Both the position numbers and the translations under genes were made by a program. Shown here piece after piece: positions 34,310-46,135 of a stretch of 64,000 nucleotides of DNA. The notes beneath the pieces were generated by a model that was not told the DNA's origin, searched no databases, and was given only the letters and a program-made list of their open reading frames with translations. Source of the stretch: Motacilla alba alba (lineage: Eukaryota; Chordata; Aves; Passeriformes; Motacillidae); contig NC_052018.1 in the NCBI RefSeq assembly GCF_015832195.1, positions 38,321,052 to 38,385,051 on the forward strand, given 5' to 3'. Each line of letters begins with the position of its first letter. Within the stretch, counting starts at the first letter, position 1.

Positions 34310-37300
34310 CTAAAATGAAGTAGATCAATGCTGAATTACTCTGAATACCAGTATTTTTTTTTAGGACTTGATTCAAATAGCCACCTAAGTGTGTGTTTAA
34401 ATTTAATGTGTTTATATTGGAAATGGATTACTTCAGCATGCCCCTTAAATGAATTGCTGACCCCTATGGAATAAACATTTCAGTTAAGCCAACTGACAGG
34501 ACTATTATTTGAATATTTTAGGAGATTTTTTAATAATTTCTTGCATTTTTTCAAAAACAGAGAATAAAAAAATGAAGTGGCTTTCATAAGAGAAAACTAT
34601 TATTGAAATAGTAATACCATTCCTAAGTAAAAAATGTCATTCTGCTCTTGCTATCTTTGGTTTTAATGGGCTTTTTTCTTTCAAAAGGCAGGTCTTGCAG
34701 AGCTGCTTTTAATTTAGCATCCTTATGGTGTTAAATGAAGCACTACATTATTACCTTCAAGCAGCATTATTTACTTTACAGATTATGAAATGAAAGGTGT
34801 GACTTATAACAGTTTTGTTACATTAAACAAACACAAGCAAATACTGTGAGATAGTAAAAGGTTCTAAACTAACAGACAATTGGAACTTGAAGAAGCCTGT
34901 GATAAAAGACCAAACAGCCAGCAAGAACACAAAAAAAAAAGGCCCAAAAACCAAATCTGGAAGAGAAGTAATTTGACTCCATCAGACAGAAAAGAGGATG
35001 GAAGCATGTGAGATATGGAGCTGAATGGCAATATATCTACCTCACTATTAACGAGATTATCAAAGATTTAAGAATTGTCCCTTGCCTCACAGCTGTGTCA
35101 GCAGAGAGCAAAAGTGAGATCTTCAATTCTGCAGATAGGAAGAAAAATCTCCTTGTATACATAGAAGAAGAGGGTAGTAACAGATGTTACTAAATAAAAG
35201 ATTAACCACAAAAATATTTAATAATTTGGTACTTCACAAACTCATCTGGAGTTTGAGAGACATGGTTCCAAGTCCCTCCCCCAAATCAAATCAAGTCAGA
35301 AATTTCTCTCCTGCATACCTGTGGAGTGTCTTAACATTAAGCTGTTACGTATCACAAGTATGCAGACACACCTACATCTACATGTTTTAGAATGAGTGCT
35401 GAAAAAAATGACTGAACTAGACAAGACCTACACAGAGAGTTTGATTAGAGAATCCTTTTGTGAGAAACCTTGTGAGATCAGGACTGAAGTGGACATACAC
35501 ACTGGCAAGGTATCTGGCTGTCAGTGGAGAGAACTATGCACGAAGTTGGGCTGAATGCCTGAAGAGATAGACGTTGAGGTGTTTTAATGGATGGGCTGCA
35601 AAAAATCTTGTTTAGGACACCATCAGTATTTGAACACTTCTGTTCTCCTATCAGCTCCAAATCGAGCTTTGGGAAATAAAAAAGCAGTACCTGGGTCTTG
35701 GCTTCACAGTTCATCCAGAAGGGTAGAACTTTGACCACGCCTTTGACCATTTTTAACTGACTAGTTTGAGCAAACTTCCACTCAGTATGGCTCTTTTCAC
35801 GACCCTGATAGGAGATGACTGCATACAGAATCAAATTCCTGTCCCTTACATTCTATGCTAGCTGAACCAAGGCTAGCTCACATTAATTCCATATACCTTG
35901 TGCTGTACCTAAGCTAATTGACCACACAAGTGTTCCTGCCTGCATATTATCCTCAACCATCCTTGGGCACTGAGCCAAGAATGCCACAAGGTACAGCTGT
36001 TACATACACAACAACTAGCTGCTCATGCCCCTAGCTTGGTGCCTTAACCTCCCTCCTGCACTTCATTAGCAACATGGATGACTATTAATGAATTCACCAC
36101 TCACCTCACTCACAGCTTCTAGCCACAAGAACTTCCTAAAGGATAACAATTTTCTCTAGTAGTACTTTCCAAAATTGTTTCATTCCATGCCGAAAACAAG
36201 ACGTGAGTATAGGAGTGTGTCTGTGTGTCTGTGATATTTCAGAGCCAGGTAATTAGGATACTTGGCACAGGAGACACTAAGGCTTAACTCCTTTTCAGCT
36301 CTCTGTGATCTGATTTTGATTGATTTCCAAAGGCAGATCACACACACTTGGGCAAACCAGAAACTTCAACCTGTACATTATGCATTTCAGGCCAGGATGC
36401 TAGCCAATGAACTACTTTTATTCCCAATAAAATAGTACATTCTGCTGAAACTATGCCCAAAAATAAACTGGAAAGTATGACAAGAAGAGAGGGAATACTG
36501 CACAGCTGCACAGCCACTAGCTCAGCATGTCAACAAAGCAGAGGCTAAAACAAAGATGTGTGGTATGAACAACTTAACATAGTGGACACCATATTCTGTA
36601 TCTGACAGGTGGCCACAGTGGGATGGTAATGAAAGTGTTGGCGAGGAAAGCACACATCCCTCATGCAAATTAAGTACAAGCATACTTGCACCCTGTTTGT
36701 GTCTGAGAAACGTGGCGCTACTCAATAGTTGATGTGGCCAGCATTGCTGATGCATATTGAGATTGCTAAGTGGCTTTTCTGGTGCTGTCATTAGCAGAAA
36801 TTCCATATTCTTCTTTGATGTATGAGTTTCAACTGCTGCTTTGGGTCTGTTTGCTTCTGTTGTTCCTGGACTGCATTTCATTTCACTCCTGTTTGCTATT
36901 TACATCAACAGGTTAAAGCCATAGCTAAACATGACACACAATATGCTTTTACCACTGCACTCCTAATTAACTTTCTTCAGAATGACTACTGACACACATT
37001 GGTTGTTGTTGCTATCAATTATACCCATTAAAATCAAGAATAAATTCATCTGCAGTCAAGAAAATTAACACTCTGGAATTTGTCATAACAGTGAAAATGC
37101 ATTTTAAACTGTATACTCTGCAGCTCAAGTGTTTTCAGCATTTTTCTCAGAAGGCATTAGCAAAATCCAACTGAATATATCTTTGTGCTCTGAACTGTTG
37201 CTATGCTGGTAGCTTTTTAACTCAAAGCAAAAGATAAAGCTCATCAAATTTTCTATGCTAATCTTGCATATTGTGTACCTATTAGAAGAGATGCTGCCAT

Positions 37301-38405
37301 TCTGGCATCACAAAAATTACTAGTTAGCAAGGGCTGGATTCTTATGCTCTTACTCATTGAAGGAATAATTTGCTGAGCAGTCTGGTTAATTTCAATGGTA
37401 CTACTCCTTGATTAAGACATGATTCAACATGACTGAAGTTACTTTTAGAAGGCGTTGTGAATTCTAAGTGTAAAGATTTTTTTACAGGTAAAACAACTTA
37501 TTCTAGAGATTTTTTCTTCTGTTTTTAAATAATACTGCAACATGTAATTTACAGTACCAAACTACAGGTGATTTTAAAAGAATTCTACTAATACTCATAT
37601 AAAACAAAAGGAAAGCAAAAGAACATTTCCTCCAGGAATCCAAAGTATTTGATATTTTTCTTACTCATGGAAACTTAATTTCACTACATGGAGTAGTGCA
37701 ATAAAAATGTCACGTATCTTATTAATGCAAACAAATGAAACTGCCTTTTTAGAGCATGAACACCATGGCTTAAGTAGGTGGTAGACAGTTCAAGAGAAAA
37801 AAAAAAGAAATGTAGTGCTGGTGCAATTACAATCAGTCATAAGAAGTTAAACAATAACTTTTTATATTCATAAAATATCAAAAAGAAAAATGGTAGAAGA
37901 AAAAACAGCCTTAGGGAAGATTTTGTTATACAGAAACAAGACCTTCCCACTCTCTATTTAAGATTTTGTGCTGCAGCCAGTTTTCCTTACTCACATGAAC
38001 AAAGCTACAGAGGTCAAAAAGCCCCCTTGCAAAAGGCAAGCCAGCAGAATTTGCACAAATGCCTAACGCCTTTACTCTGACAGCAAATAATAGGCAGCAC
38101 AACTGGCCCACTCCCCCCAGGTCCAATTTTAACAGCAGATACTTGATTAAAAACCCATAAGCTTTCAATGTCAAGCAAGACTTTTAATTTACTCATTTAT
38201 TTGGGTTTTTTTAGTTGTAGTTGGGCTTTTCCCCTGTTTGTTTTACATTTTAGAAGCAAGTGTGGCCTCATTGCTCTTAACCACTCTGGCAAATTCAAAA
38301 AGTTCTTCTATACCTGAGGTATAATTATTTGCCTGTCATTATGATGAATGAGTTTCGATCCCGGCTAAATGGAACGGTTGAATCAGGAAGCCACGGCAGC
38401 CTTAC
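34310..38405 (-). other. EPHA7: EPHA7 intron 10
   Basis: 4096 bp with no identified exon. The part from about 35400 to 36900 is less AT-rich and holds two minus-strand frames of 118 and 119 codons without recognisable domains. It may be an unclassified repeat. Confidence 0.75.
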
Positions 38406-38531
38406 CTGCGCCAATCACACGCTCAATTTTAATACAAGAGGCATCTAGCTCCTTGGCGAATTGATGGACAGCTCTATTTGGGTCCTCGTAGGTTTCAGGG
38501 TCAATGTAGGTTTTGGTGCCTGGAAATTTAA
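38406..38531 (-). CDS. EPHA7: EPHA7 exon 10: juxtamembrane tyrosines and start of kinase domain
   Basis: 126-bp exon, residues 154-195. It carries the conserved Eph juxtamembrane motif [11 protein letters not shown], with Tyr162 and Tyr168 (human Tyr608 and Tyr614). When unphosphorylated this segment packs on the kinase and restrains it; phosphorylation releases the kinase and creates SH2 docking sites (family knowledge). The exon then enters the kinase N-lobe, with [19 protein letters not shown] starting the glycine-rich loop. The acceptor is TTACAG/TTAAATTT and the donor is GGCGCAG/GTAAGG. The glycine loop is completed by exon 11. Confidence 0.96.
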
Positions 38532-39349
38532 CTGTAATGATGTAAGAAAGCATGACTGTGATGAAGCAAAAGCACTTATTGTGCAGTCAGCCCAGGAATT
38601 TCATTATGCAGAGTGCTCCTTGGAAGAGTGAACCTGTTTTCATGCCGCCTGAGCCAGAGCCACTCTGAGAGGCAACCTTAGTTTTAGGCATCATCTGCAA
38701 GCATGCTGACACGAGTATAAACAATCCCATCTCTAAAAAATGACTAACATAAACATCTGCATCTCCTCTTGAACTGAAAGAAATAATAAATATTAAATAG
38801 TGCTTAATGGTATAAAATGCAAGGGTTGAGTGGGAGTAAAAACAAAGCGGGGAAAGGGTATAACACCAGCAGAGGAGGTGAAAGTTTCTTTTCCGTGTAA
38901 GGACATCTTGTCCTCACCCAGGATGTGTAAACAGCATTTCTTTATGTTACTTCTCTCCTCTAGTGGGATTTGAAAGGCTCCTCCACCTCCTTGAGTTTGC
39001 TTAATCTACTGAATATAACATTGTTTGTAGACTGTGGCAATAGTCAAACCATTCACAGCACTCAGAAATTACAACCTTAGGTGTATTTCTTGCACTATAA
39101 TACGAACATGAGAAACACCTGCAGCCAACTTGTAGAGGCACAGGAAGGCAAAGTGGCCTCTGTGGCACAATTATCTCCCCTCTCAAGCACCTAAGTGAAT
39201 AATATGCAACAACTTGTTTTTTGTTCATTTTTTCTCCACTCTTAGTACAGCTCAGGCAGCATAGTGCTCTGGCCAGCATGCAGTTTTCTCCCTTAGTTTG
39301 CTGATGATTCAGGTAAATTATCTTTTGCTATTCTGATCAAAGTACAAGC

Positions 39350-39401
39350 TCCTGGAAATCTATTAATCAATCCATTCCTGGAAATCTATTCATCAGTCCA
39401 T
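39350..39401. repeat. Tandem duplication, two 26-bp units
   Basis: TCCTGGAAATCTATTAATCA ATCCAT at 39350-39375 is repeated with two changes at 39376-39401, in intron 9. Confidence 0.85.
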
Positions 39402-42354
39402 TTTTATGATATAAATTTGCTCACAAGGATTGTATTCTTGATTATACTCAGTGAATTAAAACTCAATATGAAAATGCAAAAATGTTCTTCTATTAATTGA
39501 TATAAATAAGAACAGGATCAAAAGTCAATACAAAACATAAATAATTTTCAGCTGCTTTATATTCTTTGAATTTAACATAAAATATATTAAATTTGAAACT
39601 GTATTGAAAAACAGTGTAGTAATCATGTGTATTTATGTTTTAGATGGTATTAATGACCTAAATCCACAAACCATAAGAAAAATAAAAATAAACCTAGAGA
39701 AATTGTTTCAGTAATATAATGAATTTACATCCAGAGAAATGATTTGAAATGTTGCCTATATGTTGTTATCTGTCACATAATGTATTTAAATGGATGTTCT
39801 TTTAGCTGTATTGGAAATTTGCATGATATTTTTTTAAATTATAAATATTTTTTTCTTAAAACCAAAAGAGACTGGACAAAATGAGAATTAAGTAGTACGT
39901 TGACCTCTGGTAGTAGTGCTTTAAGGCAAAGAGATGGAGAAGGAGACATCCTCTTGTATTTGTGATAAAGGGCCTGGACTGGAAGTAACCTTGCGAATCT
40001 CAAGTGGGCCTCTGACGGGTCTTTGTTCAAGCTGTCATAAAACATTTTGACAGGCCAAGGCTATCCTGGCATAGCAACGTGAAATAATGCTGGCCTGCAT
40101 GTGCAGACGTTGTTAGATGAAAAGAGGAGGAGGAAACCAAATATAAATCTGAACTGCTTGACTAAACTCCTCCATTGTACTTGTATCTTCAAGTGTAGCA
40201 CTTGAGGTCAAAGAGAGATGAAGGGAACTGAAATGAAATATATGATGGTCCATTAAATGCACTGCTTTAAAATCTGCTTTAAAAAATGTTTTCTTGTAAA
40301 TTTTGTTGTTCTAAGTAAGTGCTTGTTTTAAGTCACATTTTTGAAAATCCAGTCTGGTACCTCAGTGTAGAAGAATGTTGTCTAGCTATTACAGAGCAAA
40401 AGGCCACCAAACTGGTGTTCACAGGTCTGTGACCAAGCTGGTGACCACAGCACTGGGTTCCATCTCACTCTTCACATGGCTATCAAATGAAATTAAATAC
40501 TACACCTATAATCAACAGATGAAGGAAAACTAGTTTGGGAAGAAGTTACTTTTATCTGGTGCCATGATTTAAGAAACACTTTGTATGCTCAATAATCAGG
40601 CTAATTTCCTAGACAACCAGATTTCTTGAAAGTAAAATGAGGGAAAGGAACATTTATAAAATTTCACCATTTCTGGATCAATTATCAATTATTAAGTAGC
40701 AGCTTTCAAATTAATTAATTTACACTTTTACTGAAAAAAAAGAAAAAAAATCTCACCAACAATGGAGATAAGAAATTATTTAGTTAGCGTATCCCTTTTG
40801 TTTATATACTGAAAAACAAAAATACATAGCTGATCTATTCCTTCAAGGACATAACAGGGATTTTAAAAGTAAAAGTAGTAGCTCTTCTGGAGATGTGGAA
40901 AGCTTATAATGCATTATGGGAGGCAAATTTCAAATCCATCACTCCCAGAAGAGCAGCATTTAAGTAAAATGAGATTTTTGACAAATTCTTCAAAATCAGC
41001 TGCACTGCAAAGTGCATGATACATAATTCTTATCTCATTATGATTTTCCACTTTTCTGGCACAATTTACGAATTGATTGACTAAAGCTGCACTGATGTCA
41101 CTACGTAGACACTCACTGCATTTAACCAATTTAGATAGCCACACACCCAAATTAGGAAATGTGATCAATTTCCAGCTGTTTTTTTCAGGGAAGAAAGGTA
41201 AAACAGAACCTTGATGTGATTTTGAGCAGAGCTTTTGCTAGAACTATTCATTTAAAGAGGAATGCATTGAGAAAATGCTTAGAATTTATGACTAGTAGCT
41301 ACTTCATTTTCCATGTGACATTACTTTTAGATAATAGCTCATGATTTTAACATGATTAAAAAAATCCCTATTGCTTTCATAAAAAATAATAATCTGATGG
41401 ATTTAAAATACAACTGCAATTATTGGTAGACAACAGAGGCTAAATACAGCAGAGCATGACTAAATAGCATTTACTAATATGAGAGTGATCAGGTATGGGA
41501 GAAGACTGGAAAGACTGGCATTGTTCTGCATCAGAACTTATATTAAACTTAATTCTGTGATTTTTTTCAATTATGGTTGCTCAAAATAATTTTGCAACTT
41601 AGTTTAACACACTTCCTCAGTCAATGACTAATTCTAAAACTGATTAAAACATTCCTCTCGCCTTACATTTTCAATTGTCATGAATCCAAGAAGGATGTGT
41701 TTTGTTGAGTTTTTCCAGGGTTCTAGTTTAAGTTGAAATGCTAGATGTGATTTTAACAAGAGAGGCTTTCGGTACTACTCTTAGCTAAGCAAGTGATTGC
41801 AGATCACACAACAGTAATGAAGTGGCTGACCTTTCTTTTCATATTAAATATCCTATTTTTAAGGACATTATGTTTTGCAAATATTGATGGTGCTACTGTA
41901 TTTGCAGTAGCAGAACACAGCTTTTGAACAGAACAGCTTCATTTTAGGGTGATGCAGTGACTCACACTTTCTTAATCTGAAATCTTTGCCTGAGGTAAAG
42001 ATCAAAAAGTCACTTAGGCAAAGGTCTCTTGAATACTGCACCTCAGAGGGATCATTAGGACAACGTGAAACATGTATTCAAAGCAACCTAAAGAAAACAA
42101 AATATGCAGAATGAAAACAACAGTATATCATAGACATATATAGAAATAAAACCATCTGTGTGAGCAATGTTGACTTCAATCTGCATTCTTTTTGTACAGG
42201 TCACATATTTACAGTGTTTAACTTCCCACTTGCTATTTACACAGCGTTTTTGAATTTCCTATGGCATTATCTTTCATGGAGTTTTGGTTTAGTATTGTCT
42301 ACACTATTACAAATTGGAATTTTTGAAAGGCAGGGAAAAAAGCAAAACACTTAC

Positions 42355-42410
42355 AATGAAAGTAAAGTTCTTCATCCCCTTCTTGATCTGCTTTGCTATA
42401 GCCACAATGC
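42355..42410 (-). CDS. EPHA7: EPHA7 exon 9: proximal juxtamembrane segment
   Basis: 56-bp micro-sized exon, residues 135-153, RHCGYSKADQEGDEELYFH plus the first base of Phe154. It encodes the cytoplasmic linker directly under the membrane. The acceptor is TTTTTAG/GCATTG and the donor is TTTCATT/GTAAGTG. It is too short for ORF-based detection and was placed by its flanking splice sites and by phase closure with exons 8 and 10. The acidic EGDEE run is shared with other EphA receptors (EphA3 has GADEK at the equivalent place). Confidence 0.94.
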
Positions 42411-42497
42411 CTAAAAAGAAAGGAAAACACCAGTTTTACTAGTAAATAATTATTTACTTATCACATCTAAAGTCCTGACAAAATCAGTTCTGCAGGC

Positions 42498-42570
42498 TGG
42501 GATTTTCAGGCACTGAGCACCTAACTGCTATAGGCCTTTTGAAACTTTCACCTATAATTCTATTGACAGC
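42498..42570. repeat. Ancient amniote interspersed repeat in intron 9 (candidate)
   Basis: GGGATTTTCAGGCACTGAGC ACCTAACTGC and TAGGCCTTTTGAAA follow a pattern I recall as widespread in reptile and bird DNA (GATTTTCAAA.G..CCTAA..GCACCTAACTCC..TAGGC.CTTTTGAAAATC), which is palindromic. It lies in the stretch of intron 8 side sequence just upstream of exon 9. The family name is uncertain. Confidence 0.35.
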
Positions 42571-43105
42571 AAAGTTTTAAATAAATCATGAACAGTTGCA
42601 ATCAAAAGGCTTTTGTATCAAATACCAGTCGGGACAGGTCTTGGAGAAAAAAATTCTAGTTCTGGTGAAAAGCTTCTACAGATAAAACAGAGGATTAAAG
42701 AACTTGAAAGTAGAACACTGTTTTACATGAGGTTATTCTTAAACTTACTGCTGTGTCTCTTTTTTTTGAATGTAAAGTCATTTAAAGGCTGATCAGATAA
42801 AGTGTCAGACTTCTCCATGTGAGAAAACTGAACAGAAAGAAAGACTTTGAGGAGTAGAGGTAAAGAACCTGCTAGGGGTTCCTTTTACAGCACATTTACG
42901 TAGGACAAAAAGGACATCTTGATACAAGTATCTTGCCAAAGTAAGAGGACATATCATATAATTGACAACGGGATTTAGATGAAAACTGTCCTTACTAAGA
43001 ATTTTTCTGTTTCAGTTTTGCAAATTACTACCCCAGGTTTGACTATGTCTCAAGATTTCACAAGAGTGGTGTCAGATGTGATTACGTCCATCAAAGATGC
43101 AATAC

Positions 43106-43214
43106 CTTCGTCCGATGATGAATCCAAACACCATGAATACCAGGATGATAGTTCCTGCCACAGCAACCACAGCTATGATAATAACAGGATTCTGTTCACT
43201 GGAAACAGCTGTGG
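43106..43214 (-). CDS. EPHA7: EPHA7 exon 8: transmembrane segment
   Basis: 109-bp exon, residues 99-134. It encodes the extracellular stalk ATAVSSEQNP and a single-pass hydrophobic helix at about residues 109-132 (VIIIAVVAVAGTIILVFMVF then GFII), ended by the stop-transfer residues GRR. The acceptor is TTTGCAG/CCACAG and the donor is CGAAG/GTATTG, a weaker GTATTG-type donor than its neighbours. The exon takes one base from exon 7 and passes two bases (AG of Arg135) to exon 9. An open frame on the plus strand over the same bases is only an antisense shadow. Confidence 0.96.
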
Positions 43215-44181
43215 CTGCAAACAGAGCACAGAGCTGAGATTAGTTAAAAATTAATCCCTACTAAGGGACTTCAAAAATTTAAATCAATCATCATGAATTG
43301 TAGACTGTCTACTGTTGTAGACTGCCTTTGTCTGAAACATTTACATTGATGAAGTTAGTCTAAGGAAGCGCCTCTACTGGAAATTCAACTAAATGTTGTA
43401 CGAGTCAATGATTGTCTACATTGAATAAAAAGAAGCCAAGCTGGAATTACCTTGGCCAAAGTGGTACAGCCATTACGTGAAAGCCAGCACCACTAGCATC
43501 AGTCACTTCCACTCCCTACTACCGCTTTGCTGCATTTGTTTTGGCTCCCTCCTAAAAGGGAAGTCCTGGATATTCCTGTAAGGAGGGACAGTAGGAGAAT
43601 AATCCCTAACTCTGCTCCTAGTCTCCCCTCTAAAACTCATTGATATGACTTTGAGGGCTTCCAAGGAAATAGTGTCTTTAAGAAAAATGTTTGTGTTGAA
43701 ACACTATTAACACAGATTTCCTATGTAGCATATTTCAATCTCTTACTGCTATTAATCATTGTAAATGGCTATTATTACTTACCATTTGTTTCTGCTAGCA
43801 ACAAAAAGGTGCTTCCACATTAATACAAAATAGAATTCTCCATGCTTCAGAGAATTTACATGCTAAAATATCCCCACATTATTGCTCTTTTTATTCAGAT
43901 ATGCCAGTTCTATTAATATATGTAAATGTATACATGTCACATTAATGTAAACTGAGGATGTAATACTTAGCCTGAGAAACCTTGGAGCTTGTTAAAAACA
44001 TTGCTTGCCTGACATCTAATAAGGGTGGCCATGTACTCAGATACATTAAGTAAGCACAGCTCTCCTGAGCTCTGGAGATGCACTGGTTTGTAACAGTGAG
44101 GATCCGAACCAGAAGATGAAGAGAGGGAGAGAGAGAGGTCGATCAGACATGAGGAACTGAGTAAGTGAGAGTCAGCTGGAA

Positions 44182-46135
44182 TCACAGAATCATAGATTCA
44201 TTCAGGTTGTTAAACACCTCCAAGATCATCAAGTCCAATCTTTGACCGAATACCATCTTACCAACTAAACCACAGCAGTAAATGCTGCTTACAGTGCCAC
44301 TTGGAACACCTCCCTGAGGTGTTGGCCCATTCCAATGACTAAATACTTGGTTAGTGACAAAATTCTTCCTGATATCCCCTGGTGCATCTTGAGGCTCTGT
44401 TTTCTTGTCCTTGAGAAGAGACTGACCCCCACCTTACAAGCTCCATTCAGGTACTTTTAGAGAGTGGCTCCTCCCTGAGCCTCCATTTCTCCATGCTAAA
44501 CAACCCCAGCTCCCTCAATTTCTCCTCATCAGACTTGTGCTGCTGCAAACTCTGTTCCCTTCTCTGGACATGGTCCAGCAACCCAATGTCCTTTTCAAAG
44601 TGAGGGGCCCAGAAGTGGATACAGTGTGGTAGTGTGGCCTCACCAGTGCCAAATACAGTGGGATGTGATCACTATCCTAATCCTGCTGGTCACAGTATTC
44701 CTTAAACAAGCCAGGATGCCATTGCCTTCTTGGCCACCTGGGCTCACACAGGTTCATGTTCAGCCAGCTGTTAATCAGCATCCACAGGTCCTTTTTCATT
44801 GGGCCACTTTACAGGTACTCTTCCCCTGACCTGTAGTGTTGTATGAGGTTGTTATGACCCAAGTGCAGGACTCAACACTTTTCCTTACAAACCTCATAGA
44901 GTATTCTTTGGCCCATTCATTCAGAGTGTCCAGATCCCTCTACAGAACTTTTCTATCCTCCAGGAGATCAATGCTCTGGTCCAACTAAGTGTCACCTGAG
45001 AGCTTACTGAGGGAGTCCAAATCATCAATTATATTATTAAACAGGACTAGCCCTATTACTGAATTTAGGGGAACCCCACTAGTGACCATCCACCTGCTGG
45101 ATGTAGCACCATTCACTACCACCCTCTGGGCCTGGCCATCCAGCCATTTTTTAACCAGCAAAGAGTGCACCTGTCTAAGCCACGGGTTGCCAGTCTCTCC
45201 AGAAGAATGCTGTGGGAGTCAGTATTGAAGGCTTTACTGAAGTCCAGGTGGACTACATCCCCTAAGCAGGTAACTTGGTAATAAAAGGCAACCAGTTTGA
45301 TCTAGCAAGACCTGCCTTTCTGAAGCCCAAGGTGGCTGTACCTGATCCATTTGTTGTCCTGTATGTGCCATGTGATCACACTCAAAATGAATAGATCCAT
45401 GACCTTCCCTGGCATCAAGGTCAGGCTGACCTCAGCCTGTAGCTCTCCAGACCCTCCTTCTAGCCGTTCTCATAGACGGGTGTCACATTGGTCAATCTGC
45501 AGTTGTCTGCGACCTCAGACTTTTCCTCATCCTTGGCTACAGTCTTCCACATCAAGAAAAGGATGGATATTTTAATTGACCCTCCTTTTGTTGTTAACTT
45601 TTTTATAAAACACTTATTACATTTCACAACAGTGGCCTGATTGAGCTCTAGCTGAGCTCTCACCTTCCTAGTTTTCTCTCTACATGACCTAATGACATCC
45701 TTATATGCCTCCTGAGTTGCCTGCCCCTTTCTTCCAAAGGTCATAAACTTTTTTTTCCCTGAGTTCCAGTGAAAGCTCCCTATTCAGCCATGCCAGGTTT
45801 CTTCCCCCCTGGCTCACCTTTCAGCACACAGGGATGGTCTGTTTCTGTGCCTATAAGATTTCCTTCATCTCCTCCTGTTTGTTACCCATTCTGTGTGCAT
45901 TGGTGTAGATGCATTTCAGCTGGGCTGATTTCACCCCCAACATTGGCATGCCACTCCTAGACTCACCTCTAGAGAGCCTGGTCTTACCCCCTTCCCCTTC
46001 AAACCTAGTTTAAAGTCCTGTCAACCAGCCCTGCAAATTCACAGGTTAGAATCCTTTTCCCCTTTTAAGACAGGTAAACCCCATCTGTCTCCAGCAGGTC
46101 TGGGGCCATGTAAACTGTCCCATGACTGAAATGCA
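44182..46135 (-). mobile_element. CR1 LINE, long copy in EPHA7 intron 7
   Basis: Minus-strand CR1. The 3' tail is at 44182-44240 (AATCACAGAATCATAGATTC and a CAAGATCATCAAGTCCAATC segment). Then come the RT C-terminus and the RT core (44990-45170 translates to [13 protein letters not shown] and [11 protein letters not shown]). The region before the RT is at 45460-45760 (minus frame GRKGQATQEAYKDVIRSCRE). Upstream CR1 sequence runs to about 46135, with a shortened endonuclease segment. Frames are broken throughout. It is inserted in the same sense as EPHA7, so the primary transcript contains sense CR1 RNA. Confidence 0.92.

Larger units (their letters stand above)
38532..43105 (-). other. EPHA7: EPHA7 introns 9 and 8
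   Basis: Intron 9 (38532-42354, 3823 bp) has a 26-bp tandem duplication. Intron 8 (42411-43105, 695 bp) has a candidate amniote repeat near 42500. No alternative terminal exon could be confirmed. Confidence 0.85.

Noticed and set aside
35400..36100. Possible solo LTR in intron 10
   Set aside because: No paired TG..CA ends, target-site duplication or primer-binding site could be shown.
36522..36881. 119-codon minus-strand frame in intron 10
   Set aside because: No known domain and no consistent splice sites linking it to EPHA7. Kept only as part of the composition-shifted block.
42979..43254. 91-codon plus-strand frame over EPHA7 exon 8
   Set aside because: Antisense shadow of a conserved coding exon.
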